A stretch of 64,000 bases of DNA, taken from positions 2,108,001 through 2,172,000 of the forward strand of contig NZ_OZ061318.1 in the NCBI RefSeq assembly GCF_964063345.1. Reading direction: 5' to 3'. The DNA comes from Pseudomonas lini. GTDB taxonomy: Bacteria > Pseudomonadota > Gammaproteobacteria > Pseudomonadales > Pseudomonadaceae. Below, piece after piece: positions 48,383-58,344 of the stretch. Within the stretch, counting starts at the first letter, position 1. The number at the start of each line of letters is the position of its first letter. The notes beneath the pieces were generated by a model. That model ran no database searches. It was not told the DNA's origin and saw only the letters and a program-made list of their open reading frames with translations. Position numbers and translations under genes: made by a program.

Positions 48383-49348
48383 ATGACGAACTCTCGCCGC
48401 GCCGTTTTCCTCGACCATCCGTCCCTGGACCTCGGCGATCTCGACCTCAACCCGCTACGCGAGTGCTTCAGCGACTTGCAGCTGTTCGCGCAAACCACAC
48501 CTGAACAGGTGATCGAACGCCTCAAGGGCACTACCGTCGCCATCAGCAACAAAATCCTGATCGATGCGACGGCCATAGCGGCCAGTCCCGAGTTGAAGCT
48601 GATCCTGGTCACCGCCACCGGCACCAACAACGTCGACCTCGCTGCCGCCCGTGCTCACGGAATCACTGTCTGCAACTGCCAGGGTTACGGCACGCCGTCG
48701 GTGGCTCAGCACACGATCATGTTGCTGCTGAATTTGGCGACGCGTCTGGCCGATTATCAAAAAGCTGTCGCCGAAGGTCGCTGGCAGCAGGCGAAACAGT
48801 TCTGCCTGCTGGACTATCCGATCGTCGAACTCGAAGGCAAAACCCTCGGCCTGCTTGGCCACGGTGAACTGGGCAGTGCCGTGGCGCGGTTGGCCGAGGC
48901 GTTCGGTATGCGCGTATTGCTGGGGCAGATTCCGGGGCGCCCTGCCCGACCGGATCGCTTGCCGCTGGATGAACTGCTGCCGCAAATCGACGCCCTGACC
49001 CTGCACTGCCCGCTCAACGAACACACTCGCCACTTCATCGGCGCCCGCGAATTGGCCTCGATGAAACCCGGTGCTTTCGTGGTCAACACCGCGCGCGGTG
49101 GTTTGATTGACGAGCAGGCATTGGCCGACGCTCTGCGCAACGGTCACTTGGGCGGTGCGGCCACCGACGTGTTGAGTGTCGAACCACCCACCGCGGGCAA
49201 TCCGTTGTTGGCCCACGATATTCCACGGCTGATCGTGACCCCGCACAACGCCTGGGGCAGTCGCGAGGCGCGGCAGCGAATCGTTGGCCAGTTGACCGAA
49301 AACGCCCAAGGCTACTTCAGCGGTCAAGCGCTGCGGGTCGTCAGTTGA
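48383..49348 (+). CDS. D-isomer-specific 2-hydroxyacid dehydrogenase
   Basis: A 321-residue NAD(P)H-dependent dehydrogenase. The Rossmann motif is GLLGHGELGSAVARLAEAFG, with the active-site Arg in NTARGGLIDEQALADAL, Glu in the following segment and His in TPHNAWGSREARQ. It resembles glycerate/hydroxypyruvate reductases (HprA type). AAGG precedes the ATG at 48383. Its stop is 33 nt before the methyltransferase gene, so the two may be co-transcribed. Confidence 0.9.
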   Translation: MTNSRRAVFLDHPSLDLGDLDLNPLRECFSDLQLFAQTTPEQVIERLKGTTVAISNKILIDATAIAASPELKLILVTATGTNNVDLAAARAHGITVCNCQGYGTPSVAQHTIMLLLNLATRLADYQKAVAEGRWQQAKQFCLLDYPIVELEGKTLGLLGHGELGSAVARLAEAFGMRVLLGQIPGRPARPDRLPLDELLPQIDALTLHCPLNEHTRHFIGARELASMKPGAFVVNTARGGLIDEQALADALRNGHLGGAATDVLSVEPPTAGNPLLAHDIPRLIVTPHNAWGSREARQRIVGQLTENAQGYFSGQALRVVS

Positions 49349-49381
49349 TAAACTGCGGCACTTTTTTTCCAGGAGCAGAGT

Positions 49382-50380
49382 ATGGATCCGCGCAGTGAAG
49401 TACTGCTTCGTCAGGCCGAGTTATTCCAGGGTTCGGTGCTGCTGGCCGGTTTGCCCGCCGATGATTTGCTGGGCCGCCTGCCCGATGCCCATGGTTGGTG
49501 CTGGCACGCCGGCGATCAAGCGGCGCTGGACGCCCGTTTCGCCGAGCGCAGCCATTTCGGCGTAAATGCGCCCGAGCGCGAGTTCGACAGTGCCGTGGTG
49601 TTTCTGCCCAAGTCCAAAGACCTGACCGATTACATCCTCAACGCCCTCGCCTCTCGTCTGGCCGGCCGTGAGCTGTACCTGGTGGGCGAAAAACGCAGCG
49701 GTATCGAAGGCGCGGCCAAGCAACTGAACCCCTTCGGCAAACCACGCAAGCTCGACAGCGCACGGCATTGCCAACTCTGGCAGGTCACCGTGGCCAATGC
49801 ACCAGAAGCCAAGTCGCTGGAAAGCCTGGCCCAGACCTACGAACTGCCGTTGGCCGAAGGCCCATTGAAAGTCATCAGCCTGCCGGGCGTGTTCAGCCAC
49901 GGTCGCCTGGATCGCGGTAGCGCCCTGCTGCTGGAGCATCTGGACAAACTGCCGAGCGGCCACTTGCTGGACTTCGGTTGTGGCGCGGGCGTGTTGGGGG
50001 CGGCGGTCAAGCGGCGTTATCCACACAATCAGGTCACCCTGCTCGATGTCGACGCGTTTGCCGCCGCCAGCAGTCGCCTGACCCTGGCCGCCAACGGTCT
50101 GGACGCGGAGGTGATGACCGGTGACGGCATCGATGCCGCGCCCATGGGTTTGAGCGCGATTCTGAGCAATCCACCGTTCCATGTCGGCGTACACACCGAT
50201 TACTTCGCTACCGAGAACTTGCTGCGAAAAGCGGCCAAGCATCTGAAAAACGGTGGCGAACTTCGATTGGTAGCGAACAGCTTCCTGAAGTATCAACCGC
50301 TGATCGAAGAGCATCTCGGCACCTGCGCGATCAAGGCTGAAGGACAGGGTTTCCGAATTTACCGGGCCAAACGCGGCTGA
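49382..50380 (+). CDS. rsmC: rRNA guanine-N2 methyltransferase, RsmC type
   Basis: A 332-residue two-domain methyltransferase. The degenerate N-terminal half is typical of RsmC/RlmG. The C-terminal half holds the AdoMet site [15 protein letters not shown] near 200 and the catalytic NPPF in [12 protein letters not shown] near 262. E. coli RsmC makes m2G1207 in 16S rRNA. RlmG shares the layout, but RsmC fits better by length. AGGAGCAG precedes the start. Confidence 0.88.
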   Translation: MDPRSEVLLRQAELFQGSVLLAGLPADDLLGRLPDAHGWCWHAGDQAALDARFAERSHFGVNAPEREFDSAVVFLPKSKDLTDYILNALASRLAGRELYLVGEKRSGIEGAAKQLNPFGKPRKLDSARHCQLWQVTVANAPEAKSLESLAQTYELPLAEGPLKVISLPGVFSHGRLDRGSALLLEHLDKLPSGHLLDFGCGAGVLGAAVKRRYPHNQVTLLDVDAFAAASSRLTLAANGLDAEVMTGDGIDAAPMGLSAILSNPPFHVGVHTDYFATENLLRKAAKHLKNGGELRLVANSFLKYQPLIEEHLGTCAIKAEGQGFRIYRAKRG

Positions 50381-50422
50381 AACACTTTTGCAAAACAGGG
50401 CTTGCCCTGGAGCGACGAAGAA

Positions 50423-50517
50423 CCTGTGGGAGCGTGGCTTGCCCGCGAAGAATGCACCGCGGTTTTTCAGGTATTACGCGTCATCGTTCTTCGCGGGCAA
50501 GCCACGCGCCCACAGGT
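50423..50517. repeat. REP doublet
   Basis: Inverted pair of the AGCGTGGCTTGCCCGCGAAG variant between the methyltransferase gene and the riboswitch. Its right half (GCGTCATCGTTCTTCGCGGG) recurs exactly in the next doublet at 51396. Confidence 0.9.
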
Positions 50518-50579
50518 TTTGTGGTTTAGCTACCGACATTGGGGCTTGCCCAATCGGATTTGCCTAGGCAGAATCCGCT

Positions 50580-50779
50580 CCGTCCTAGGGGAGTAGTCTC
50601 CCACGAGCGCCATGCTCGTCCGGCATACGTCAACATACTTGGTCCTCAGACCATGGCGTATGCGACCCAAGCGTCCGCATCAGACGGATCGCAGGGTTTG
50701 ACAAGACCTATGACACGAACACCTTACCCGGGGCGGGAAGGCTGTACGTGTCATAGCCGTGTCGACCCGCCCCTTAGGA
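50580..50779 (+). promoter_or_regulatory. yybP-ykoY manganese riboswitch
   Basis: The leader of the GDT1-type gene carries the two hallmarks of this class: GGGGAGTAG (50588-50596) and CATACGTCAACATACT (from 50624), closed by CGTATGC, plus ACAAGACCTATG near the 3' end. Downstream, CTATGACACG (50708-50717) can pair with CGTGTCATAG (50747-50756). Alternatively GGGGCGGG (50730-50737) pairs with CCCGCCCC (50766-50773), which abuts the ribosome site AGGAAA. These helices exclude each other, giving a clear translational switch. Mn2+ binding is established for the class. Confidence 0.9.
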
Positions 50780-50787
50780 AAACCCTG

Positions 50788-51375
50788 ATGATGCTGGACT
50801 CTCTGCTCGTTCCCACCGCAATCGTTGCCTTGGCCGAAATCGGCGACAAGACGCAACTGCTCGCGCTCATTCTCGCTGCCCGCTTTCGCAAACCCTGGCC
50901 AATCATCGCCGGCATCGTCGCCGCGACCCTGGCCAACCATGCGGCAGCCGGTGCGGTAGGCGCCTGGTTCGGCAGTTTCTTCTCGAATGCGACGTTGCAC
51001 TGGATCCTCGCCGCGAGCTTTACCGCCACGGCGCTGTGGACGCTGGTGCCGGACAAGATGGACGAAGACGAAGCCAGCACCGCCCGAAAATTCGGGCCAT
51101 TCCTGACCACGCTGATTGCATTCTTCCTCGCGGAAATGGGTGACAAGACCCAAGTCGCCACCGTGATGCTTGCCGCGCAATACCCGGATCTGTGGCTGGT
51201 GATCATCGGCACTACCGCCGGGATGTTGATTGCCAACGTGCCGGTGGTACTGGCAGGTAACTTTGCGGCGGACAAACTGCCCTTGACCCTGATCCGTCGC
51301 CTGGCGGCATCGGCGTTCCTGATTTTGGCAATTGTTGCGGTGTACAAGGCGATGCAGAGCAGTGGGTGGGTTTGA
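50788..51375 (+). CDS. GDT1/TMEM165-family manganese transporter
   Basis: A 195-residue membrane protein with six spans and the two family signatures, ALAEIGDKTQLLALI near residue 13 and FLAEMGDKTQVATVM near 108, that form the cation site. Bacterial relatives (MneA type) export Mn2+. The riboswitch just upstream supports a manganese role. The start is ATG 50788 or 50791, with AGGAAA upstream; longer frames reach into the riboswitch and are rejected. Confidence 0.92.
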   Translation: MMLDSLLVPTAIVALAEIGDKTQLLALILAARFRKPWPIIAGIVAATLANHAAAGAVGAWFGSFFSNATLHWILAASFTATALWTLVPDKMDEDEASTARKFGPFLTTLIAFFLAEMGDKTQVATVMLAAQYPDLWLVIIGTTAGMLIANVPVVLAGNFAADKLPLTLIRRLAASAFLILAIVAVYKAMQSSGWV

Positions 51376-51395
51376 CGCGGTAGGTCAGTAGTACC

Positions 51396-51500
51396 GCGTC
51401 ATCGTTCTTCGCGGGCAAGCCACGCTCCCACAGGTTTTCGGTCGATTACATCATTTGTGTATGGCACAGAACCTGTGGGAGCGGGCTTGCCCGCGAAGGC
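51396..51500. repeat. REP doublet
   Basis: Inverted pair (TTCGCGGGCAAGCCACGCTC / GAGCGGGCTTGCCCGCGAAG) between convergent genes. Its left flank is identical to part of the doublet at 50423-50517, a sign of local duplication. Confidence 0.9.
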
Positions 51501-51524
51501 GTCAGCGGCATCAACGCCTATCTA

Positions 51525-52343
51525 TCAGGATTTCTTGGCTTTTTCATATAACGGCATGACTTTAGGAATCGCCGCCTGCAAGGCAGCAATCCGACTGGCC
51601 GACGCCGGGTGCGTGCTCAAGAACTCTGGCGGCGCGCCATTCGAGGCTTTGCTCATCTTGTTCCACAGGGTGATCGCCGCGTTCGGGTTGTACCCGGCAC
51701 GGGCAGCCAATTCGAGGCCGATCAAGTCTGCTTCGTTTTCATTGCCGCGACTGTTGGGCAAGGTCATGCCGTATTGGGCTACGGTGTCCGCCAGGGCCAG
51801 GCTGCCCTCGCCCAGACCGAACAACGCACCAGCACCCTGCTTGGCCATTTCGATACCGTAAGCCTTGGACATCGCTTCGCGACCGTGCTCGCGCAAGGCG
51901 TGAGCGATTTCATGGCCGATGATGGCGGCGATTTCGTCGTCGGTGAGTTGCAGGGTGTCGATCAGCCCCGAGTAGAAAATGATCTTGCCGCCAGGCCCGC
52001 AGGAGGCATTCAGATCGTCGCTCTTGATCAAATTCACTTCCCATTGCCACTGAGCCGAATCCGGACGGAACACCGGCGCCTGGGCAATCAGCCGCCTGGA
52101 GATCGCCTGAACGCGCTTCGCATCGTTACTGGTTTTGTCCAGCACCCCTTTGCTGCTCGCCTCCCCGACGGTCTTTTGATAAGACTGGGCGTACATCTGG
52201 TTGACCTCAGAGGTCGACAACATGCTGAACATGTATTGCTTGCGCTCAACGCCCACGGCGCCACCGCTGGTGGTGTTGACCGACTGACAACCGGCGAGCA
52301 GCAAACTTGCGCTCAGTGCACACAAAACCAATGTCTTATTCAT
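51525..52343 (-). CDS. M48-family metalloprotease lipoprotein
   Basis: A 272-residue lipoprotein with lipobox LLLAGC (Cys19). The protease motif HEIAH lies at 144-148, with a third zinc ligand expected in NENEADLIGLELAARAGYNP. The layout is that of LoiP/YcaL-like periplasmic M48 proteases, which act in outer-membrane quality control. The start at 52343 places the signal peptide at the N-terminus; an upstream frame is rejected. It faces the chemoreceptor gene divergently. Confidence 0.92.
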   Translation of the reverse strand: MNKTLVLCALSASLLLAGCQSVNTTSGGAVGVERKQYMFSMLSTSEVNQMYAQSYQKTVGEASSKGVLDKTSNDAKRVQAISRRLIAQAPVFRPDSAQWQWEVNLIKSDDLNASCGPGGKIIFYSGLIDTLQLTDDEIAAIIGHEIAHALREHGREAMSKAYGIEMAKQGAGALFGLGEGSLALADTVAQYGMTLPNSRGNENEADLIGLELAARAGYNPNAAITLWNKMSKASNGAPPEFLSTHPASASRIAALQAAIPKVMPLYEKAKKS

Positions 52344-52618
52344 CAAGAAGCTCCCTGGAAACATGCCGCGTATCCTAGGTGGGGATTTGTATCGGCGCCA
52401 GATACAACGGACGTGTAACACGTACATTTCAGACAAAGCCCTTATCACCGTAGGAAAAATTTCATATAACGGCGCCCGCCACGGCCGATCACGGTCAGCA
52501 ATAATTCATTTACGACATCCAGCACTCCAAAACAGCCAATTCGTCATGGGTCGTTCATGACCTTCCAGCTTCCTGCCGATACAGCACCGCAGACGTCCTC
52601 TTGCGCGCGGAGCCCCCC

Positions 52619-54760
52619 ATGAAATTCAAGTCGATCCAGTTTTCCGTTGCCGCCCTGGCCGGCGCCATTGTGCTTAGCGTCGTCGCTGCCCTGGTGCTGT
52701 ATGCGCTGTTTTCCGGTGCCCGCACCCAAGACATGGTTCAGCAACGGACTCAGGCGCAGTTCGAGCAAGTCATCGAACAACGCCTGACCTCGCTGGCGCA
52801 AACACAGGTCAGCCAGATCCAGCGCGAACTCGAAGCACCGCTGCTGATTGCCGGCGGGCTGGTTAGGGTCAACGCGTTGATTGGTACCCCCGGCGCCGAT
52901 GGTCAGCCACAGTTGAGCCTGAGCCGTGAGCAACTGATCAGCCTGATCAAGGAAAACGTCGCCCGGAACCCGAAAATTCTCGGCACCTACATCGGTTGGG
53001 AAAAAAACGCACTCGACCACAATGATGCGGCCTACGTCGACACCCCTGTGGTCGGCATCGACGCCAGCAACGGGCGCTTCCTGCCGTGGTGGTTCCGCAA
53101 TGAAGACGGCAGCCTGGGCCTGGACAAACTGGTGGACGTCGACGACCAGAAAACCCTGTCCACCGGCGTGCGTGCCAGCGAGTACTACCTGTGCTCCAAA
53201 GAAACCAAAAAATCCTGCGTGATCGATCCGGCGCCCTACAAGGTCGGCGACAAGATCGTCATGCTCGCCTCATTCATTGAACCGATCATGCTCAATGGCG
53301 CGTTCCAGGGCATCGTCGGCGCTGACCTGTCGGTGAACTTCATCCAGGAAATGCTCCTGGGGGCGAATCAGAAACTGTACAGCGGCGCCGGGGAAATGGT
53401 CCTGATCGGCGGTAACGGCCGGATCGTCGCCTACACCAAAGACCCGAGCAAATTCGGCGAAAAGGTCAGCGACATTCTCGACAGCAAACAGATTGCCAAC
53501 ATGGCCAATCTCAAGCGCGGCGAAGTGACTTACACCATCGACAAGGACCAGGGCCGGATCGAGTTGTACCTGCCCTTCGGCATCGGCCAGACCGACGCCC
53601 GCTGGACCTTGATGCTGCAACTGCCGCTGAACGCGGTGATGGCCGATCTGCAAAAACTTCAGGGTGATCTGGACGCACAGCGCAAATCCGACACCTTTGG
53701 CATGGCCATGGTCGGCCTGTTGATCGCTGGTATCGGTTTGTTGGTGATCTGGCTGGTAGGCCACGGCATTGCTCGTCCACTCAAGCAAATGGTCGCGATG
53801 CTCGACGATATTGCTCAGGGTGAAGGCGACCTGACCCGTCGATTGACCAGCGACCGCGCCGACGAATTGGGCTCGATCGCCAAAGGCTTCAACACTTTCC
53901 TCGCCAAGTTGCAGGCGATGATTACCCAAGTGGTGACGTCGGTGCAGAGCGTCAGCGACTCATCGGAACATACCGCCGACATCGCCATTCGCACCAACAT
54001 CGGCGTGCATAAACAAATGGCCGAGATCGATCAGGTCGCGACCGCCGTGCATGAAATGACCGCCACCGCCCAGGATGTCGCGCGCAATGCCACTCAGGCC
54101 GCGCAAGCCGCCAGCCATGCGGATCAGGCAGCGGCGCAGGGCATGCAAATCGTCCGTGACACCTCGAATTCCATCGGCGTACTGGCGGTGGAAATCGGCA
54201 AAGCCGTCGGCGTGGTGCAGACCCTGGCCAAGGACAGCGAGAACATCAATGCGATCCTGACGGCCATTCGCGGCATCGCCGAGCAGACCAACCTATTGGC
54301 CTTGAACGCCGCCATCGAAGCCGCCCGTGCCGGTGAGCAGGGTCGTGGGTTTGCAGTGGTGGCCGATGAAGTGCGCAACCTGGCGCAGAAAACCCAGAAG
54401 GCCACTGAAGAAATCCAGACCATGATCCAGCATCTGCAGCAAGGTACCCGCGATGTGGTGCGGGTCATGGAAGACAGCCAGAACCGCACCGACGAAAGCG
54501 TGCAACACGCGGCGAAAGCGGCCGAGGCGCTGGAGACCATTACGCAAGCGGTGTCGGTGATCAACGACATGAACACCCAGATCGCCAGCGCGGCCGAGGA
54601 ACAGAGCGCGGTGGCCGACGACATCAATCGTAATGTGATCAACATCGGGCAAGTGGCCAATGAAGTGGCCGGTGGGGCGGATGAATCGAGCGCGGCCAGT
54701 GCGGACTTGACCAAGTTGGCGGAACAGCAGCGGCGGTTGATCAATCAGTTCAAGGTTTGA
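52619..54760 (+). CDS. methyl-accepting chemotaxis protein with dCache sensor
   Basis: A 713-residue chemoreceptor. It has a first membrane span (about 8-30) and a large periplasmic domain (about 35-365) of dCache type with [21 protein letters not shown] second span (about 368-390) is followed by a HAMP domain and a signalling domain with the hairpin tip [35 protein letters not shown]. The amino-acid-binding signature YxRxWY is not present, so the ligand is not predicted. ATG 52619 follows CGGAG. No CheR-binding pentapeptide ends the protein (QFKV). Confidence 0.92.
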   Translation: MKFKSIQFSVAALAGAIVLSVVAALVLYALFSGARTQDMVQQRTQAQFEQVIEQRLTSLAQTQVSQIQRELEAPLLIAGGLVRVNALIGTPGADGQPQLSLSREQLISLIKENVARNPKILGTYIGWEKNALDHNDAAYVDTPVVGIDASNGRFLPWWFRNEDGSLGLDKLVDVDDQKTLSTGVRASEYYLCSKETKKSCVIDPAPYKVGDKIVMLASFIEPIMLNGAFQGIVGADLSVNFIQEMLLGANQKLYSGAGEMVLIGGNGRIVAYTKDPSKFGEKVSDILDSKQIANMANLKRGEVTYTIDKDQGRIELYLPFGIGQTDARWTLMLQLPLNAVMADLQKLQGDLDAQRKSDTFGMAMVGLLIAGIGLLVIWLVGHGIARPLKQMVAMLDDIAQGEGDLTRRLTSDRADELGSIAKGFNTFLAKLQAMITQVVTSVQSVSDSSEHTADIAIRTNIGVHKQMAEIDQVATAVHEMTATAQDVARNATQAAQAASHADQAAAQGMQIVRDTSNSIGVLAVEIGKAVGVVQTLAKDSENINAILTAIRGIAEQTNLLALNAAIEAARAGEQGRGFAVVADEVRNLAQKTQKATEEIQTMIQHLQQGTRDVVRVMEDSQNRTDESVQHAAKAAEALETITQAVSVINDMNTQIASAAEEQSAVADDINRNVINIGQVANEVAGGADESSAASADLTKLAEQQRRLINQFKV

Positions 54761-54770
54761 TCCGAAGGCC

Positions 54771-54845
54771 CCATCGCGGGCAAGCCCGCTCCCACAGGTT
54801 TTGTGAACGCCATAAATCCCTGTGGGAGCGGGCTTGCCCGCGATG
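54771..54845. repeat. REP doublet
   Basis: Inverted pair (CATCGCGGGCAAGCCCGCTC / GAGCGGGCTTGCCCGCGATG) between the chemoreceptor and yedK-type genes. Confidence 0.9.
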
Positions 54846-54865
54846 ACGTCAGCCCAGACACCCCA

Positions 54866-55489
54866 TCAACCCGGAGTCAAACACTCCGGCCCATTGAGCT
54901 TCGGATCGTTCACCAGGTTCGCCAGCACCCGCTCGCGCAATGCCGCAGGTTCACTGGCCAGCAACGCCTGCAAGGCATGCAACGGCGTTTCGGGGTTGAG
55001 CCAGGCTTCCTGCCCCGCCGCATCGAGAATCAACGGTCGACGCTGACTCGAAGCCGGCTGGGTGATCACCGCCGTACTCAACCACACCTGTTCCTGCACC
55101 GGATACGCCTCCCAGATCGCCGCGAAGAACAGCGCCGAACCCTCCCCCGGGGTCAGCCAGTACGGACGTTTGCGTGTGGTGCCGCGCCATTCGTAGAAAC
55201 CATTGGCCGGCAGCAGGCAGCGACGCAGGCGCAAGGCTTCGCGAAACATCGGTTGTTCGGCAACGGTTTCAGCGCGGGCATGGGCCGGGGTGCGAGACAG
55301 GTCGGTCAGCCACGGCGGCGTCAGGCCCCAGCGGGCGCGGGCCAACTCGCGTTGCCCGTCTGCGCCGGCACGCAGCATCAACACCGAATCGTTGGGGGAG
55401 ATATTCCACTGGGCCTGCTGATCGGCGGGGAATCCGGGCAGGGCCGCAAAAGCGGGGTTCCAGCGAAACAGGGCATAACGTCCACACAT
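54866..55489 (-). CDS. yedK: SOS response-associated protein YedK/HMCES
   Basis: A 207-residue protein that forms a covalent crosslink with abasic sites in single-stranded DNA in studied homologues. It starts MCGRYALF, giving the catalytic Cys2. Other conserved elements are RWGLTPPW, the NARAET-like HARAETV, ANGFYEWRG with the active-site Glu, and the late LDAAGQEAWLNPETP region; the active-site His could not be placed with certainty. It lies 35 nt after a small DUF2007 gene in the same direction. No LexA box was searched with confidence. Confidence 0.9.
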   Translation of the reverse strand: MCGRYALFRWNPAFAALPGFPADQQAQWNISPNDSVLMLRAGADGQRELARARWGLTPPWLTDLSRTPAHARAETVAEQPMFREALRLRRCLLPANGFYEWRGTTRKRPYWLTPGEGSALFFAAIWEAYPVQEQVWLSTAVITQPASSQRRPLILDAAGQEAWLNPETPLHALQALLASEPAALRERVLANLVNDPKLNGPECLTPG

Positions 55490-55524
55490 GGGGCAATACG
55501 ACTCTTGATCAAACGAACGTCAGC

Positions 55525-55785
55525 CTAACAGACCAGCGTGCCGGGAAAACTGTCCGGTTCATCGCCGGACAGCGGCAGCGCGGCATTGTACGCGGTGATC
55601 AGCTCCCGGGCGTATTCGGCCTGGTCGTTATCGACCGATAGGCCCAGCAGGCCGAATATCGGTAACTCGCCTGTGCCGCCGACCAAATCACGCCCAACCA
55701 GATGCGCTTCGATACCCTCGCTGGCGAGCATGCCTTGCAGCAATTCGCCTTCCATCAGGTTTTCCGGTTCGTAGATGCGCTGCAT
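55525..55785 (-). CDS. DUF2007-type small protein
   Basis: An 86-residue protein with the family pattern MQRIYEPENLMEGELLQGMLASEGI, then VGGTGELPIFGLLGLSVDND, resembling PII-like putative signal-transducing proteins. It is cytoplasmic and the ligand is unknown. The ATG at 55785 starts the conserved part. It lies 11 nt after the CPXCG protein gene, so the two are probably co-transcribed. Confidence 0.82.
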   Translation of the reverse strand: MQRIYEPENLMEGELLQGMLASEGIEAHLVGRDLVGGTGELPIFGLLGLSVDNDQAEYARELITAYNAALPLSGDEPDSFPGTLVC

Positions 55786-55796
55786 GGGCCGCCCTC

Positions 55797-55979
55797 TCAT
55801 TCATTTTCGCTGCGGACTTCGAGATGCCATTCCTCTCCGTGAACCTGCAACACAAACGTAATCGGCCGACAACACACCTGACAATCCTCGATATAGGTCT
55901 GATCGCCTCCTGACAGGTCTACAGAAGTCTCAACCACTTCACCACAATACGGACATTCATACTGCGCAGTTTCCAGCAT
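55797..55979 (-). CDS. CPXCG-motif cysteine-rich small protein
   Basis: A 60-residue protein with two cysteine pairs, YECPYCGE and EDCQVCCRP, forming a probable zinc ribbon. It is acidic overall, with a C-terminal [14 protein letters not shown]. The family is widespread in proteobacteria, with no known function. It is the first gene of a run with the DUF2007 and yedK-type genes. Confidence 0.85.
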   Translation of the reverse strand: MLETAQYECPYCGEVVETSVDLSGGDQTYIEDCQVCCRPITFVLQVHGEEWHLEVRSENE

Positions 55980-56118
55980 CGCGGTCTCCCAGGTGACTTG
56001 TGCGTATAATCGCCGGTCTATTTGCAGGGCTATTTTCGTCTGGCTACCTTTTCAGACCGTGCCCCGTTGGTTTTTTATCAAAACCTTTACTTACCCTAGC
56101 CGTTTCTAACAAGAGAGC

Positions 56119-57285
56119 ATGATGGGCGAATTCGATGCCATCCGACCTTACGACGACAGCGAAGTCCCGGCAGTATTGAACCGGTTGCTTGGTGACAAGG
56201 CGTTTCTAGATATCCTCATCCACTTCCGCTTCCCGCGCTATGCCGGTGCCTTCGGCTGGATGCTCAAACCTCTTATAGCTCATCGGCTGCGCCGTGAGTT
56301 CGCCGGTATCACGTCGGTGGCGACATTGCAGGACAAAGTCGAGTTTTACGTCGACCACACCATCGAGCGTGCCACGGACGGTGTGACGTACACCGGCGTG
56401 GAACAATTCAAGTCTGGCAGCGCCTACCTGTTCATCGCCAACCACCGCGACATCGTGATGGACCCGGCCTTCGTCAACTACGCCGTGTACCACGCCGGCC
56501 TGCCGACCCCGCGCATCGCCATTGGCGACAACCTGCTGCAAAAGCCTTTTGTCAGCGATTTGATGCGCCTGAACAAGAGCTTCATCGTGCACCGTTCGAT
56601 CACCGGCCGCCGGGAAAAAATGGCGGCGTATCAGCTGTTGTCAGCGTACATCAACCATTCGATCCGCAACGACTGCGCCTCGATCTGGATCGCCCAGGCT
56701 GAAGGCCGGGCCAAGGACGGCGACGACCGTACCGAGTCGGCGATCCTCAAGATGTTCCACATGAGCCGCAAGGACGAGCCGTTCGGCGAAGTCATTCGCT
56801 CGCTGAACCTCACCCCGGTGTCGATCAGCTACGAATACGATCCGTGCGACCAGGCCAAGGCCCGCGAGCTGTACATCCGCGCCACCACCGGCAGCTACAG
56901 CAAAGTGCCAGGCGAGGATGACGTGAGCATCGCCAAAGGCATCACCGGTTACAAAGGCCGGGTCCACGTGAACTTCGCCGCGCCGATCACTGAACTGTTC
57001 GAAGACACCAAGCAATTGGCGATCGAAATGGACAAGCAGATCCTCAGCGGTTACCGGTTGTTCCCGGCGCACTACCTGGCCTATGCCCAGTGGAAAGACG
57101 CCGACCCGCAACTGCAGGTGCCGAAAGCGGCCGAGGTGTTTGCGGCTGACGAACTGGCCAAGGCCCAGGAAGAATGGCAGCGTCGGCTGGATGCCTGCCC
57201 TGAGGAGCATCGTCCGTTTATGGTGCTGCAATATGCGACGCCGGTGCGCAATCAGTATCGGGTCAAGGCCGGGTTGCCGCTGTAA
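56119..57285 (+). CDS. PlsC-like glycerol-phosphate/acyl acyltransferase
   Basis: A 388-residue acyltransferase. The catalytic block FIANHRDIVMDPAFV (HX4D-type NHRDIVMD) lies near residue 107. Downstream blocks are NKSFIVHRSITGRREK (substrate binding), IWIAQAEGRAKDGDDRTE (EGR motif) and LTPVSISYEYDP. There is no strong membrane span, so it may be peripheral. It could acylate lysophosphatidate or a related acceptor. The start is ATG 56119 or 56122. A strong terminator follows. Confidence 0.85.
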   Translation: MMGEFDAIRPYDDSEVPAVLNRLLGDKAFLDILIHFRFPRYAGAFGWMLKPLIAHRLRREFAGITSVATLQDKVEFYVDHTIERATDGVTYTGVEQFKSGSAYLFIANHRDIVMDPAFVNYAVYHAGLPTPRIAIGDNLLQKPFVSDLMRLNKSFIVHRSITGRREKMAAYQLLSAYINHSIRNDCASIWIAQAEGRAKDGDDRTESAILKMFHMSRKDEPFGEVIRSLNLTPVSISYEYDPCDQAKARELYIRATTGSYSKVPGEDDVSIAKGITGYKGRVHVNFAAPITELFEDTKQLAIEMDKQILSGYRLFPAHYLAYAQWKDADPQLQVPKAAEVFAADELAKAQEEWQRRLDACPEEHRPFMVLQYATPVRNQYRVKAGLPL

Positions 57286-57305
57286 GCGATTTTGGCTGGA
57301 AACAA

Positions 57306-57334
57306 CAACGGCGCCTTCGGGGCGCCGTTTTTGT
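57306..57334 (+). terminator. intrinsic terminator of the acyltransferase gene
   Basis: ACGGCGCC-TTCG-GGGCGCCGT with a UUCG tetraloop-type centre and T5 following. Confidence 0.88.
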
Positions 57335-57370
57335 TTGCCTTGATGCGGTAAGACAGTCAGGCACTGTACC

Positions 57371-57504
57371 TGTGGCGAGGGAGCTTGCTCCCGCTCGGCT
57401 GCGCAGCAGTCGTAAAGTCAGTGCTCGCAGTGTGTCTGAGATAACAGAGGTGGCCGTTTTTGGGGCCGCTTCGCAGCCCAGCGGGAGCAAGCTCCCTCGC
57501 CACA
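57371..57504. repeat. long REP doublet, second family
   Basis: TGTGGCGAGGGAGCTTGCTC and its reverse complement about 95 nt apart, between convergent genes. Confidence 0.9.
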
Positions 57505-57522
57505 GGGGCTTGTGTCAGATCT

Positions 57523-57801
57523 TCAGACGCGGGTGCTGATCCACGACACCAGCAACGCCATCCCGAGGCAGGCGAAACCGAAGCGGTAGAAAAACCGGTT
57601 CATGCGCAGGGTCGCCCAATCCAGCGTTGGCTCTTCACTGGGACGACGTTGGCGCTGCGCTTCGATACTGGCCAGGGCGCGCTGTTCGCGGCGACGGGTG
57701 GCGTGCAGCAACCAGCCGCCCGGGAAGGCTAACAGCAAGGCCAGCAAATTGATCAATTTGGCGGGATGAGCGGTAAAGAGCGAAATCAATTGCAGCGACA
57801 T
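57523..57801 (-). CDS. small inner-membrane protein of unknown function
   Basis: A 92-residue protein. Two hydrophobic segments, LINLLALLLAFPGGWLL (about 15-32) and FGFACLGMALLVSWI near the end, flank a charged loop (TRRREQRALASIEAQRQRRP). It is probably a two-span membrane protein. I recognise no family. The ATG at 57801 gives a compact protein; a longer upstream frame looks non-coding. Confidence 0.65.
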   Translation of the reverse strand: MSLQLISLFTAHPAKLINLLALLLAFPGGWLLHATRRREQRALASIEAQRQRRPSEEPTLDWATLRMNRFFYRFGFACLGMALLVSWISTRV

Positions 57802-57994
57802 CACAAACCTCAGGCAAACCGGTATAGCAGACGCCGGACCGACGACCACGGCGCGGATTCTACCGAAAGCGCTCCGACCTGCCCCGGCTTTCCGACAAAT
57901 AACGAAACCATTTAGTCGATTACTGTTCTGTGTCACGACGCCGTCATCTGAATCCGCCAGTCTGTTGCCCCTCGAAACCGACACGGACTCCGTC

Positions 57995-58201
57995 ATGCTC
58001 CACGCCGAAAACCAGGACCGCCTCTACCTCATTGCCCAAAGCGACGAACAACAAACCTTAGTCGGCAGCCTCGCCTTCAACGTACAGGACCGGCATTGGC
58101 TGGTGTATTGCGCGCTGGGCGGGCATCAACATGCGGATTTGCCGGAAGCGGATTTGCTGACGGGGGTGAGTGTCCTGGATTTTTATTCAGAGGCGGCTTG
58201 A
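57995..58201 (+). CDS. small cytoplasmic protein of unknown function
   Basis: A 68-residue acidic protein (MLHAENQDRLYLIAQSDEQQ...) without signal peptide, span or recognised domain. The ribosome site is weak. Coding use looks plausible (a mix of strong and neutral codons), but no family is recognised, so the call is moderate. Confidence 0.5.
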   Translation: MLHAENQDRLYLIAQSDEQQTLVGSLAFNVQDRHWLVYCALGGHQHADLPEADLLTGVSVLDFYSEAA

Positions 58202-58344
58202 ACGTCCTACAAACGCAGTGATTGAAAGGGAAGATTCCGACAGGTTTTGAAGGTTGTCGCTCGGAAATGGGGTGGATAGGCTTTGGGGGTCGCTGCACAT
58301 CAGCGACCGGGCGTCGCAGTCCGTTCAGTTCAGCTCATTTGGTG

